The notes: generated from the letters alone by a model not told the origin. 10,476 nucleotides of DNA from Bacillota bacterium (GCA_023389005.1 JAEWFE010000174.1:1-10476), one strand, 5' to 3'; positions 1 to 6,979 are shown, counted from the first letter of the stretch. Numbers and translations are program-made.

Positions 1-1
1 T

Positions 2-166
2 ACGATGATAATTGTGACGCATAATATGTCACAAGCGACACGGATTTCAGACCGCACTGCATTTTTCTTGAATGGTGATTTAATTGAATATGATAAAACC
101 AAAAATATTTTCTTAAGTCCACAAAGAAAAGAGACAGATGATTACATTTCAGGGCGTTTTGGTTAA
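2..166 (+). CDS. pstB: PstB, phosphate ABC transporter ATP-binding subunit (3' end only)
   Basis: Only the last 54 codons lie in the window; the 5' part is cut off by the window edge. The translated tail begins TMIIVTHNMSQATRISD and ends DDYISGRFG. It contains the ABC-ATPase switch histidine in the IVTHNM motif, the D-loop-distal segment with FFLNGDLIEYD, and the DYISGRFG ending typical of PstB proteins. The protein energises high-affinity phosphate import through PstSCAB at the cytoplasmic face of the membrane. phoU follows 19 bases downstream with its own ribosome binding site, the usual end of a pst operon. The family assignment is secure despite the short fragment. Whether this is the first or second of the tandem PstB paralogues found in many enterococci and streptococci cannot be decided, though adjacency to phoU points to the last copy. 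Confidence 0.9.
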   Translation, partial: TMIIVTHNMSQATRISDRTAFFLNGDLIEYDKTKNIFLSPQRKETDDYISGRFG

Positions 167-185
167 TAAAAAAGGAGAGAAAAAC

Positions 186-860
186 ATGCTACGTTCACAG
201 TTTGAAGAAGATTTACTTAATTTACACAATCAATTTTATGAGATGGGTATGCTCGTGAGCAAAGCCATTCATCGTTCCGTTCGTGCATATGTCAATCATG
301 ATAAAGAATTAGCAAAGCAAGTCATTGAACACGATGAAGAAATTAATAACTTAGAAATTCAATTAGAAAAGAAAAGCTTTGAGATGATTGCCTTACAACA
401 ACCGGTTACCACTGATTTACGTCGAATTATTACCGTGATGAAGGCGAGTTCGGATTTGGAGCGCATGGGAGATCATGCAGTTTCTATCTCAAAATCAACT
501 ATCTTGGTCAAAGGACAAACACGTATTCCAGAAATCGAAAAAGAAATCTCAGATATGTCAGATTCTGTGAAAAAGATGGTTGATAATGTATTGGTAGCCT
601 ATGTAAAAATGGATCAAAAAGATGCGAAAATGATTGCGGCAATGGATGAGAGAGTAAACCAACATTTTCGAGATATCTATGATCATACCATCGAGGCCAT
701 GAAAGCAAATCCAGATACAGTTATTTCAGGGACGGATTATTTAAATGTTGCTCAATACTTAGAAAGAATTGGCGACTATGTAACCAATATTTGTGAATGG
801 ATTGTTTACTTAGCAACCGGTAAAATTACTGAATTAAATTCTAATCGCACTGCAGAATAA
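186..860 (+). CDS. phoU: PhoU, phosphate-specific transport system accessory/regulatory protein
   Basis: The protein has 224 residues, a normal PhoU length. I chose the ATG at 186 because AAAGGAGAG (171-179) sits at proper spacing before it. The upstream in-frame ATG at 138 lies inside pstB and has no such site. The protein is all-helical and built from two similar three-helix PhoU repeats. Each carries the metal-binding E/DxxxD-type motif: SSDLERMGDH at about residues 88-97 in the first, and YLERIGDY at about 191-198 in the second. In the family, PhoU binds metal clusters, associates with the PstSCAB transporter and damps phosphate uptake and the PhoPR/PhoBR response when phosphate is ample. 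It is cytoplasmic and peripheral to the membrane. It is co-transcribed with pstB and followed by a strong terminator, so it closes the pst operon. Identification is confident. Confidence 0.95.
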   Translation: MLRSQFEEDLLNLHNQFYEMGMLVSKAIHRSVRAYVNHDKELAKQVIEHDEEINNLEIQLEKKSFEMIALQQPVTTDLRRIITVMKASSDLERMGDHAVSISKSTILVKGQTRIPEIEKEISDMSDSVKKMVDNVLVAYVKMDQKDAKMIAAMDERVNQHFRDIYDHTIEAMKANPDTVISGTDYLNVAQYLERIGDYVTNICEWIVYLATGKITELNSNRTAE

Positions 861-874
861 GTGTAGGTAAACGA

Positions 875-903
875 AAAAAGAGGGGTTTAAGGCCCCTCTT
901 TTT
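875..903 (+). terminator. Rho-independent terminator of the pst-phoU operon
   Basis: AAAAAGAGGGG (875-885) pairs perfectly with CCCCTCTTTTT (893-903) around a 7-base loop. The GC core is seven pairs, and the run of T provides the U-tract. It lies 15 bases after the phoU stop and separates phosphate transport from the lia cassette. The A-rich left arm means it could also work weakly on the other strand. Confidence 0.88.
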
Positions 904-914
904 GCAGTTTTTAT

Positions 915-967
915 ATAAATTGGTACTTTAGCCCTATGTAAATTTACAAAGTTTTTGGCATACTAAT
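915..967 (+). promoter_or_regulatory. Probable liaXYZ control region (promoter/LiaR site, not resolved)
   Basis: The gap of about 105 bases between the phoU terminator and liaX must hold the promoter of the lia cassette. It contains a perfect 10-base palindrome GTAAATTTAC (938-947), a -35-like TTTACA (943-948) and a weak -10-like CATACT (959-964). These boxes are not at canonical spacing with each other. The segment TTGGTACTTTAGCCCTA (920-936) just upstream sits where a response-regulator site would be expected. In enterococci this operon is activated by LiaR, and activator-dependent promoters often have poor core boxes. The location is inferred from context; no LiaR box could be assigned with certainty. 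Confidence 0.3.
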
Positions 968-1009
968 AGATGTAGAGGAGACTACATATCAATTTAGGAG
1001 GCAATAACG

Positions 1010-2407
1010 ATGAACGAAAGAAAGCGTATATTTGATTTAGTGAAACAAGGAGTTATTTCTACTGAAGAGGCATTAGTTCTATTGGAAAATATTGCCAAAG
1101 AAACTGGGGGACGGACAAAACCATCTGAAGACGATATTAGTCCAAAAGATTGGTTTACATCAACTGATCGTTCATTGGATGATGAATCTTCAATGGATAC
1201 AAGTGATGAATTCACACAATTAGAGAATTTAGAACATCAAATCGATGAAATCAATATTCAGTTGATTGAATTAAATGAAACATTACAGCTTGAAGAATCT
1301 GCAGAATTATTACAGCAAAAACGTACATTACAAGATGAGCTTGCGAAATTAATGGCTGAAAAACAAGATTTAGAAACAAAAATAGATGAAAAATTCTATC
1401 ATAAAACAAACCAACATACACAAGCAGAAACTGATTCATGGAAGGAACAAGCAAGTGATACCTTCTCTCAAGTAAGTGATAAATTATCCGATGTCACTGC
1501 ACAATTGGGACGTTTCTTCAAAAAATCAATTAAAAATGTCTCACAAACAGTGGAAGATAATGTAGAATGGAAGGAGCTAAGTATTAAAGTTCCTGGTTTA
1601 GCAGTGACAAGTTTCGAACATGAATTTTCATATCAAGAAAGCCAACCAACGATTTTAGATTTTAAATTAGCGAATGGCTCGATTGATTTTAGAACTTATG
1701 ATCAAGACTATATTAAGATTAAAGCCGATATCAAGATTTATGGTAAGTTTGATGAATCTGATCCACTTGCTGCAGTGATGAAAAGATCGACTATCGAATT
1801 GACTTCAGATAAGTTGATTTATCATCTACCTAATAAACGCATTAAGGCTGATTTAATGGTATACTTGCCTGAAAAGACATATGATTATATCAGTGCACGG
1901 GTCTTAAATGGCGATGTGACGTTCAATCAATTACAAGGAAAAGACTTCTTTGTGAAAGTAACGAACGGTGATATGGAATTTCAAGACGTAACAGCCACTA
2001 TGATTGAATTAGAGGGAACCAATGGCGATATCAAAGTCACAGATAGTAATGTGAATGACATCGTTGTTGAAACTGTCAATGGGGATGTACGTGTAGGTAG
2101 CACGCCAGAAACTGCTAGAATTAATTTAATCAATGGTGATGTGAAGTTAACTTTTGTAAATGATGGCTTGCAAGCTTTAAATGTTAATTCAGTAAATGGT
2201 GATATTAAGGTTGCGATGCCGAAAAATAATGGCTATGAATTATCAGCTAAGACAAATTTTGGCTCTATTCAAAGTCGTTTGGAAAATATTGAATTAGTTG
2301 AAGAAGTAAATGAAAAAATGAATCATCAATTATCTCTTCGACGTGTTGCCGATACAACAGCAAAAGTGACTTTAAGCAGCAATACAGGAAGCATATATAT
2401 TAAATAG
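1010..2407 (+). CDS. liaX: LiaX-like envelope stress protein (DUF4097 beta-solenoid)
   Basis: The protein has 465 residues. ATG 1010 is preceded by TTAGGAGG (994-1001), an excellent ribosome binding site. No signal peptide or membrane segment is visible. Residues 1-30 (RIFDLVKQGVISTEEALVLL) form the short helical SHOCT-like domain seen at the N-terminus of LiaX/YvlB proteins. Residues 31-65 are acidic and low in complexity. Residues 66-130 are a strong coiled coil, and residues 140-185 another helical stretch. From about residue 215 to the end there is a DUF4097 beta-solenoid with NGD/NGS turns at 222, 300, 319, 338, 357, 375 and 396, then FGS at 418 and TGS at 459. In Enterococcus faecalis, LiaX is surface-exposed or released, senses daptomycin and cationic peptides, and its C-terminal part restrains membrane remodelling. 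It is first in a three-gene operon with liaY and liaZ. It appears shorter than the E. faecalis protein, which I recall as about 530 residues. Assignment rests on domain order plus the neighbours. Confidence 0.88.
   Translation: MNERKRIFDLVKQGVISTEEALVLLENIAKETGGRTKPSEDDISPKDWFTSTDRSLDDESSMDTSDEFTQLENLEHQIDEINIQLIELNETLQLEESAELLQQKRTLQDELAKLMAEKQDLETKIDEKFYHKTNQHTQAETDSWKEQASDTFSQVSDKLSDVTAQLGRFFKKSIKNVSQTVEDNVEWKELSIKVPGLAVTSFEHEFSYQESQPTILDFKLANGSIDFRTYDQDYIKIKADIKIYGKFDESDPLAAVMKRSTIELTSDKLIYHLPNKRIKADLMVYLPEKTYDYISARVLNGDVTFNQLQGKDFFVKVTNGDMEFQDVTATMIELEGTNGDIKVTDSNVNDIVVETVNGDVRVGSTPETARINLINGDVKLTFVNDGLQALNVNSVNGDIKVAMPKNNGYELSAKTNFGSIQSRLENIELVEEVNEKMNHQLSLRRVADTTAKVTLSSNTGSIYIK
1907..2269 (+). 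repeat. NGD-turn repeat coding for LiaX solenoid rungs (about 57-base period)
   Basis: Within liaX the triplet Asn-Gly-Asp recurs at residues 300, 319, 338, 357, 375 and 396, followed by a degenerate FGS near 418. The steps are 19, 19, 19, 18, 21 and about 21 residues, so the DNA period is about 57 bases. Each unit reads NGD, then a short beta strand (for example VTF, MEF, IKV, VRV, VKL, IKV), then a variable loop and a second strand. The NGD codons differ between copies (aatggcgat, aacggtgat, aatggggat, aatggtgat). The repeat is therefore kept by selection on the protein and is not a recent DNA duplication. Confidence 0.8.
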
Positions 2408-2428
2408 AAACAGAGAGTGTGGACATAA

Positions 2429-2725
2429 ATGAAAAAACTGACGAAATCAGCCAATAATCGAGTGGTATCTGGTGTACTAGGTGGTATTGGTGAATTCTTT
2501 AATATTGATCCTACAATTTTGCGGATAATTTTTGTTATTTTGATATTTATTGGATACGGCACGGTAATTCCAGTGTATCTTGTCGCTTTTCTAATCATCC
2601 CAGATCCAAGTGGTAAAATGGCATTAGGCGAAAGATCAAAAACAAAAGTGATTCACAAAAGACCAGTGAAAAAGGTTAAGCCATTGGAACAAGATGATAG
2701 TGATGATGATTGGAGTGACTTTTAA
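2429..2725 (+). CDS. liaY: LiaY, PspC-domain membrane protein
   Basis: The protein has 98 residues. Residues 2-60 are a PspC domain: KKLTKSANNRVVSGVLGGIGEFFNIDPTILR, with the family's SGVLGGIGEFF signature, then a hydrophobic segment at about 33-58 ending in FLIIPDPS. It is followed by a basic stretch (residues about 70-84, KTKVIHKRPVKKVK) and an acidic tail ending DDWSDF. In enterococci the LiaY homologue is a small membrane protein that links LiaX to changes in anionic phospholipid distribution; elsewhere PspC proteins act in phage-shock-type membrane stress. The ribosome binding site is weak (GAGAGTGTGG, 2413-2422). The gene follows liaX by 21 bases and its stop overlaps the liaZ start by one base, so the three are translationally linked. 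Identity by family is strong; the functional role is taken from homologues. Confidence 0.88.
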   Translation: MKKLTKSANNRVVSGVLGGIGEFFNIDPTILRIIFVILIFIGYGTVIPVYLVAFLIIPDPSGKMALGERSKTKVIHKRPVKKVKPLEQDDSDDDWSDF

Positions 2726-3072
2726 TGGGTTACTTTGCACGTCTAGTTGTAACAATGCTCACTTTTATTGGAATAACAGTGTTTTTACCTCAATTACTTT
2801 ATGTAGATACCTTTCAAACAGCACTGTTAGCTAGTTTTGTACTATCTATATTAAATATCATAGTTAGACCAATTCTTTTGTTATTTACACTACCGCTGAA
2901 TATTTTAACGTTAGGGTTATTTACCTTTATTGTTAATTCAATGATGTTGGTAATGACTGCCAATATTTTAGGTGAAAACCACTTTTCATTTACTAGTTTT
3001 TCAGCTGCCGTTATAGTAGCAGTGATAATGTCTGTGGTGAATACTATCATCAACAGCTACCACGCCGATTAA
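2725..3072 (+). CDS. liaZ: LiaZ, YvlD/phage-holin-like four-helix membrane protein
   Basis: The protein has 115 residues and is almost entirely hydrophobic. Membrane segments fall at about 5-22, 29-45, 50-80 and 91-112. The conserved core NIIVRPILLLFTLPLNILTLGLF (residues about 44-66) is the hallmark of the YvlD / 'Mycobacterial 4TMS phage holin' family. That family name is historical and does not imply phage origin. Its ATG shares the last base of the liaY stop codon (TAATG), indicating coupled translation. As the third gene of the lia cassette it is predicted to sit in the cytoplasmic membrane and take part in the LiaFSR-dependent response to membrane-active antibiotics; its biochemical activity is unknown. 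A strong terminator begins four bases after the stop. Family assignment is confident. Confidence 0.87.
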   Translation: MGYFARLVVTMLTFIGITVFLPQLLYVDTFQTALLASFVLSILNIIVRPILLLFTLPLNILTLGLFTFIVNSMMLVMTANILGENHFSFTSFSAAVIVAVIMSVVNTIINSYHAD

Positions 3073-3075
3073 ATG

Positions 3076-3117
3076 AAAGTACAAAAGCCAGTTAGGATAG
3101 ATTGGCTTTTGTACTTT
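3076..3117 (+). terminator. Rho-independent terminator of liaXYZ
   Basis: AAAGTACAAAAGCCA (3076-3090) pairs without mismatch to TGGCTTTTGTACTTT (3103-3117), a 15-bp stem with a 12-base loop. The T-rich tail TTTCTTTTTT (3118-3127) follows. It isolates the lia cassette from hprK. Confidence 0.93.
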
Positions 3118-3177
3118 TTTCTTTTTTGCAAATGATTACAAAAACTTGAAAAAAATTCAATAATCTTGTGAATAAAG

Positions 3178-3206
3178 TAGTCATTAGCTGAAACAAATGG
3201 TAGAAT
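3178..3206 (+). promoter_or_regulatory. Promoter of the hprK operon (extended -10)
   Basis: The -10 TAGAAT (3201-3206) is preceded by TGG, giving an extended -10. A -35-like TAGTCA (3178-3183, four of six matches to TTGACA) lies 17 bases upstream. Transcription would start near 3213, about 30 bases before the hprK ATG. No cre-like sequence is seen here, which fits constitutive expression. A short palindrome, TTGAA-A5-TTCAA (3146-3160), lies upstream and may be only local AT-rich symmetry. Confidence 0.6.
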
Positions 3207-3244
3207 AGAAGAGTATAGATTGTTTTGAAAAGAGGGTGTTATTT

Positions 3245-4180
3245 ATGAGTGAAACAGTCAAAGTGATTGATTTAGTAAATGCCTTACAATTAGAAATCAT
3301 TACTGGTGATGAAGAAGCTTTACAAAGAGAAATCAAAATTAGTGATATTTCACGTCCTGGATTAGAGCTTACTGGCTACTTCACATATTATTCATATAAT
3401 CGAATTCAACTATTTGGTAGTAAAGAAATTACCTTTGCGCAAAGAATGTTACCAGAAGAGAGATTGATGGTCATGCGTAGGATGTGTGCACCAGAAATTC
3501 CAGCCTTTGTTATCTCTCGCGGTTTAGAAGTGCCTAAAGAATTGATACAAGCTGGTGATGAAGCAGGAATCCCTGTCTTACGTTCTAGTGTGTCAACTTC
3601 CCGCTTATTAGGTCAATTATCTAGTTTTTTAGATAGTAAATTAGCTGTCAGAGAAAGTGTTCATGGCGTATTAGTAGATGTTTATGGTTTAGGTGTCTTA
3701 ATTCAAGGTAGTAGCGGTATTGGTAAAAGTGAAACAGCCCTAGAATTGATTAAACGTGGCCATCGACTTATCGCAGACGATCGTGTAGATGTTTACAAGC
3801 AAGATGACTTAACATTAATTGGAGAGCCACCAAAAATTTTAGAGCATTTAATCGAAATTCGTGGGATTGGCATTATTGATGTCATGAATCTATTCGGTGC
3901 GAGTGCGGTGCGTGGTTCGATGCAAGTGCAATTAGCAGTTTATTTAGAAGCATGGGAAAAAGATAAAAAATATGATCGCCTTGGTTCTGAAAATGCCACG
4001 GTTGAAATTGGCGATGTTGCTATTCCGCAAATTCGCATCCCTGTTAAGACTGGTCGAAATGTCGCAATTATTATTGAGGTTGCTGCAATGAACTTTAGAG
4101 CAAGGACCATGGGATTTGATGCAACGAAAAAATTTGAAGAACGTTTATCATTATTGATTGCTGAAAATTCAGGAAAGTAG
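3245..4180 (+). CDS. hprK: HPr(Ser) kinase/phosphorylase
   Basis: The protein has 311 residues from ATG 3245. AGAGGG (3231-3236) sits eight bases before this ATG, whereas the in-frame GTG at 3236 lies inside that site, so I rejected the longer 314-residue version. Residues 1-130 form the N-terminal regulatory domain. The catalytic domain carries the conserved His in VHGVLVD (about 140), the Walker A P-loop GSSGIGKS (155-162), the acidic pair in LIADDRVDVY (178-179), and the HprK signature EIRGIGIIDVMNLFG (204-218). The enzyme phosphorylates HPr on Ser46 when glycolytic intermediates and ATP are high and removes the phosphate when inorganic phosphate is high. HPr-Ser46-P is the corepressor of CcpA, which is also encoded in this window. 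It is first of a six-gene run and ends 10 bases before lgt. Identification is certain. Confidence 0.97.
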   Translation: MSETVKVIDLVNALQLEIITGDEEALQREIKISDISRPGLELTGYFTYYSYNRIQLFGSKEITFAQRMLPEERLMVMRRMCAPEIPAFVISRGLEVPKELIQAGDEAGIPVLRSSVSTSRLLGQLSSFLDSKLAVRESVHGVLVDVYGLGVLIQGSSGIGKSETALELIKRGHRLIADDRVDVYKQDDLTLIGEPPKILEHLIEIRGIGIIDVMNLFGASAVRGSMQVQLAVYLEAWEKDKKYDRLGSENATVEIGDVAIPQIRIPVKTGRNVAIIIEVAAMNFRARTMGFDATKKFEERLSLLIAENSGK

Positions 4181-4190
4181 GGAGTTGTCT

Positions 4191-5024
4191 TTGATATTGT
4201 CACAAGTGAATCGTGTTGCATTTGAACTGTTTGGCTTGCCTGTTTATTGGTATGCATTAATTATTGTATCTAGTATTATTTTAGCCATGTATTTAAGTTC
4301 ACGTGAAGCCCAGCGTGTCGGCATGAAGGCTGATGATGTCTATGATTTTATGCTTATTGGCTTACCATTGGCTTTTGTTGGTGCAAGAATCTACTACATT
4401 ATTTTCGATATCCAACCCTATCTGGCAGACCCTATCCAAATTTTTAATATTCGTGCCGGTGGATTAGCTATTTATGGTGGCTTAATTGCTGGTGGTGCTT
4501 GGTTAATTTATTTTTGCTATAAAAATTATATTGATATTTGGAAGTTCTTAGATATTGCTGCACCAAATGTCTTGTTGGCGCAGGCGATTGGTAGATGGGG
4601 AAACTTTATGAACCATGAAGCTTTTGGTGGAAAAACCACACTAGACTTTTTACAACAGCTTCATCTTCCAAAATTTATCATCGAAAATATGTATATTGAT
4701 GGTTTCTATCGTCAACCAACCTTTTTATATGAATCATTGTGGAGTGTTACTGGCTTTATCCTTATTATTTTATTAAGAAAATATCGTACTTCCATGTTCA
4801 AACAAGGTGAAATTGCTCTAAGTTATTGTATCTGGTATAGTTTTGGCCGTTTCTTTATTGAAGGTATGCGTACAGACAGCCTATATTTGTTTGGCCCAAT
4901 TCGTGTTTCACAATTGTTATCAGCTATATTATTCTTTGGAGCTTTTGCGGTTGGTTATTATCGGCGCAAACAAAATATTTCGGATTACACACGTTCATTA
5001 GGTAGTAACGAGTTTATCATCTAA
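4191..5024 (+). CDS. lgt: Prolipoprotein diacylglyceryl transferase
   Basis: The protein has 277 residues if translation starts at TTG 4191. That codon has AGGGAG (4179-4184) at good spacing and lies just after the hprK stop. An in-frame ATG at 4158 would overlap the end of hprK with no ribosome binding site and is less likely; TTG 4197 is a close alternative. Lgt is a polytopic membrane enzyme that transfers diacylglycerol from phosphatidylglycerol to the lipobox cysteine of prolipoproteins. Seen here: multiple hydrophobic segments, the GGLAIYGGLI motif (residues 90-99), the Lgt signature AIGRWGNFMNHEAFG (132-146) with its essential arginine, and the second conserved arginine in IEGMRTDSLY (223-232). 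The hprK-lgt linkage is common in Firmicutes. Length and motifs are complete. Confidence 0.95.
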   Translation: MILSQVNRVAFELFGLPVYWYALIIVSSIILAMYLSSREAQRVGMKADDVYDFMLIGLPLAFVGARIYYIIFDIQPYLADPIQIFNIRAGGLAIYGGLIAGGAWLIYFCYKNYIDIWKFLDIAAPNVLLAQAIGRWGNFMNHEAFGGKTTLDFLQQLHLPKFIIENMYIDGFYRQPTFLYESLWSVTGFILIILLRKYRTSMFKQGEIALSYCIWYSFGRFFIEGMRTDSLYLFGPIRVSQLLSAILFFGAFAVGYYRRKQNISDYTRSLGSNEFII

Positions 5025-5038
5025 AGGGGGAAATTCTT

Positions 5039-6067
5039 TTGAAACAGAAAATTACAGTTTTAGGTCCAGGATCATGGGGGAGTGCACTTGCCCAAGTATT
5101 GGCTGAAAATGGTCATGACGTAGTGATTTGGGGAAATAACCCAGCTCAAATTGATGAAATCAATACTTATCATACGAATCGTCATTATTTACCAAATCTA
5201 AAATTGCCTTCATCTATTCGTGGAGAAAAAGATTTGGCCACAGCTGTGAAAGATGCAGATGCTGTTTTGTTTGTTGTACCGACAAAAGCAATGAGAAGTG
5301 TGGCGAAGCAATTTAACCAAGTGTGTCAAAATCAACCTGTGATTATTCATGCATCAAAAGGATTGGAACAAAAAACACATAAACGAATTTCTGAAATTTT
5401 ATTAGAGGAAATAGAGGAAGCACATCGTCAGGCCGTAGTTGTGCTATCTGGTCCAAGTCATGCTGAAGAAGTATCAGTGCATGATATTACGACAATTACA
5501 GCAGCAAGTGAAAATGAACAGGCTGCCAAATATGTGCAACAATTATTTACCAATGAATATTTCCGCATTTATACAAATACCGATGTCATCGGTGTTGAAA
5601 CAGGAGCGGCCTTGAAAAATATTATTGCGATTGGTGCCGGAGCTTTACATGGGTTAGGCTTTGGTGATGATGCCAAAGCGGCGATTATGACACGTGGTTT
5701 AGCTGAGATTTCTCGTCTAGGCGTGGCGATGGGAGCAGATCCATTAACTTTTATCGGTTTAAGTGGTGTAGGTGATTTAATCGTTACTTGTACCAGTGTT
5801 CACTCAAGAAATTGGCGCGCTGGTAACTTATTAGGTAAAGGCCATCAATTAGATGAAGTACTAGACAATATGGGGATGATTGTCGAAGGGGTTGCGACGA
5901 CCAATGCGGCAATGGAACTTTCACAACAATTGGGCGTTGAAATGCCAATTACGCAAGCGATTTATCAAGTACTTTATGAAAATCGTGATATCAAAACAGT
6001 AGCTAAAGATATCATGCTACGTGATAGTAAAGTTGAAAATGAATTCTCAAATTTGTATCGAAAGTAG
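5039..6067 (+). CDS. gpsA: NAD(P)-dependent glycerol-3-phosphate dehydrogenase
   Basis: The protein has 342 residues and starts at TTG 5039, placed eight bases after AAAGGGGG (5023-5030). No other start leaves the nucleotide-binding strand intact. It interconverts dihydroxyacetone phosphate and sn-glycerol-3-phosphate in the cytoplasm, supplying the backbone for phospholipids and for glycerol-phosphate teichoic acids. Visible motifs: the Rossmann GPGSWG (residues 9-14), ASKGLE (105-110), GPSHAEEV (138-145), the catalytic lysine in GAALKNIIAIGAG (K193), GLSGVGDLIVTC (240-251), and the substrate-binding SRN (256-258) followed by GNLLGKG. It lies 14 bases after lgt and eight bases before galU, so the three are almost surely one transcript. 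The family is unambiguous. Confidence 0.97.
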   Translation: MKQKITVLGPGSWGSALAQVLAENGHDVVIWGNNPAQIDEINTYHTNRHYLPNLKLPSSIRGEKDLATAVKDADAVLFVVPTKAMRSVAKQFNQVCQNQPVIIHASKGLEQKTHKRISEILLEEIEEAHRQAVVVLSGPSHAEEVSVHDITTITAASENEQAAKYVQQLFTNEYFRIYTNTDVIGVETGAALKNIIAIGAGALHGLGFGDDAKAAIMTRGLAEISRLGVAMGADPLTFIGLSGVGDLIVTCTSVHSRNWRAGNLLGKGHQLDEVLDNMGMIVEGVATTNAAMELSQQLGVEMPITQAIYQVLYENRDIKTVAKDIMLRDSKVENEFSNLYRK

Positions 6068-6075
6068 GGGTTGAA

Positions 6076-6966
6076 ATGAAAGTAAGAAAAGCAGTGATTC
6101 CAGCAGCAGGATTAGGAACTCGATTTTTACCTGCAACAAAGGCGTTGGCGAAAGAAATGTTGCCAATTGTAGATAAACCAACGATTCAATTTATTGTAGA
6201 AGAAGCGTTGAAATCAGGAATTGAAGACATTTTGATTGTGACAGGAAAAGCCAAACGTCCAATTGAAGATCATTTTGATTCCAATATTGAATTAGAAACA
6301 AATTTACGTGAAAAAGGTAAAGATGATTTACTAAAATTAGTTGAAGAAACAACGGATGTCAACTTACATTTTATTCGTCAATCTCATCCAAAAGGTCTTG
6401 GTCATGCTGTATTACAAGCAAAAGCCTTTGTTGGAAATGAACCATTTTTAGTCATGCTTGGTGATGATTTGATGGAAGATAAAGTACCATTAAGTAAGCA
6501 ATTAATGGACGATTATGAACGTACCCACGCTTCTACGATTGCCGTGATGGAAGTAGACCATGAAGATACGTCTAAATATGGCATTATCAATCCAGGTGAT
6601 CAAGTTGTCACTGGCTTATACAATGTTAAAAATTTTGTGGAAAAACCGCAGCCAAGTGAAGCACCAAGTAATTTAGCGATTATTGGTCGTTATCTATTGA
6701 CACCTGAAATATTTGAAATACTAGAAAATCAAAAGCCAGGTGCAGGTAATGAAATTCAACTAACTGATGCTATCGATACTTTAAACCAAACCCAACGAGT
6801 CTTTGCACGAGAATTCAAAGGAACACGTTATGATGTGGGTGATAAATTTGGCTTTTTAAAAACAAGTATTGAGTATGGTTTGATACACCCAGAAGTTAAA
6901 GACAATTTACGTCAATACATTATTGATTTAGCACATGAACTAGAATCTAAAAAAGAAGAAAAATAG
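6076..6966 (+). CDS. galU: UTP--glucose-1-phosphate uridylyltransferase
   Basis: The protein has 296 residues from ATG 6076, with TAGGGG (6065-6070) as ribosome binding site overlapping the gpsA stop. It forms UDP-glucose from UTP and glucose-1-phosphate in the cytoplasm, feeding glycolipid anchors of lipoteichoic acid, capsule and wall polysaccharide, and galactose metabolism. Motifs in order: the nucleotide-binding AAGLGTRFLPATKA (10-23), GKAKRPIEDHFD (57-68), QSHPKGLGHAV (102-112), the metal-binding LGDDL (128-132), VEKP (188-191), GRYLL (204-208), GNEIQLTDAI (224-233) and GTRYDVGDK (249-257). All are intact. In B. subtilis the orthologue is gtaB, and some enterococcal annotations call it cap4C. 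Confidence is high. Confidence 0.97.
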   Translation: MKVRKAVIPAAGLGTRFLPATKALAKEMLPIVDKPTIQFIVEEALKSGIEDILIVTGKAKRPIEDHFDSNIELETNLREKGKDDLLKLVEETTDVNLHFIRQSHPKGLGHAVLQAKAFVGNEPFLVMLGDDLMEDKVPLSKQLMDDYERTHASTIAVMEVDHEDTSKYGIINPGDQVVTGLYNVKNFVEKPQPSEAPSNLAIIGRYLLTPEIFEILENQKPGAGNEIQLTDAIDTLNQTQRVFAREFKGTRYDVGDKFGFLKTSIEYGLIHPEVKDNLRQYIIDLAHELESKKEEK

Positions 6967-6979
6967 GGGAGTGAAGACA

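Noticed and set aside
138..185. N-terminal extension of phoU starting at ATG 138
   Set aside because: It overlaps the end of pstB in another frame and lacks a ribosome binding site; ATG 186 has a strong one and gives a normal PhoU length.
1907..2269. Possible CRISPR or DNA tandem repeat in liaX
   Set aside because: The periodicity is at the protein level only; unit DNA sequences diverge and lie in frame inside a gene.
2725..3072. Phage holin, suggesting a prophage remnant
   Set aside because: The 'phage holin 4' family name is historical; the protein is YvlD/LiaZ-like, sits in the lia cassette and has no phage neighbours.
3146..3160. TTGAA-A5-TTCAA palindrome upstream of hprK as an operator
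   Set aside because: It is short and AT-rich, so chance is likely; it lies upstream of a good extended -10 promoter with no known regulator of hprK to match.
3131..3160. cre site before hprK
   Set aside because: No sequence there keeps the central CG or the flanking TG...CA of the consensus.
3940..4257. Minus-strand open frame of 105 codons across the hprK-lgt junction
   Set aside because: It is antisense to two confidently identified genes and has no family features of its own.
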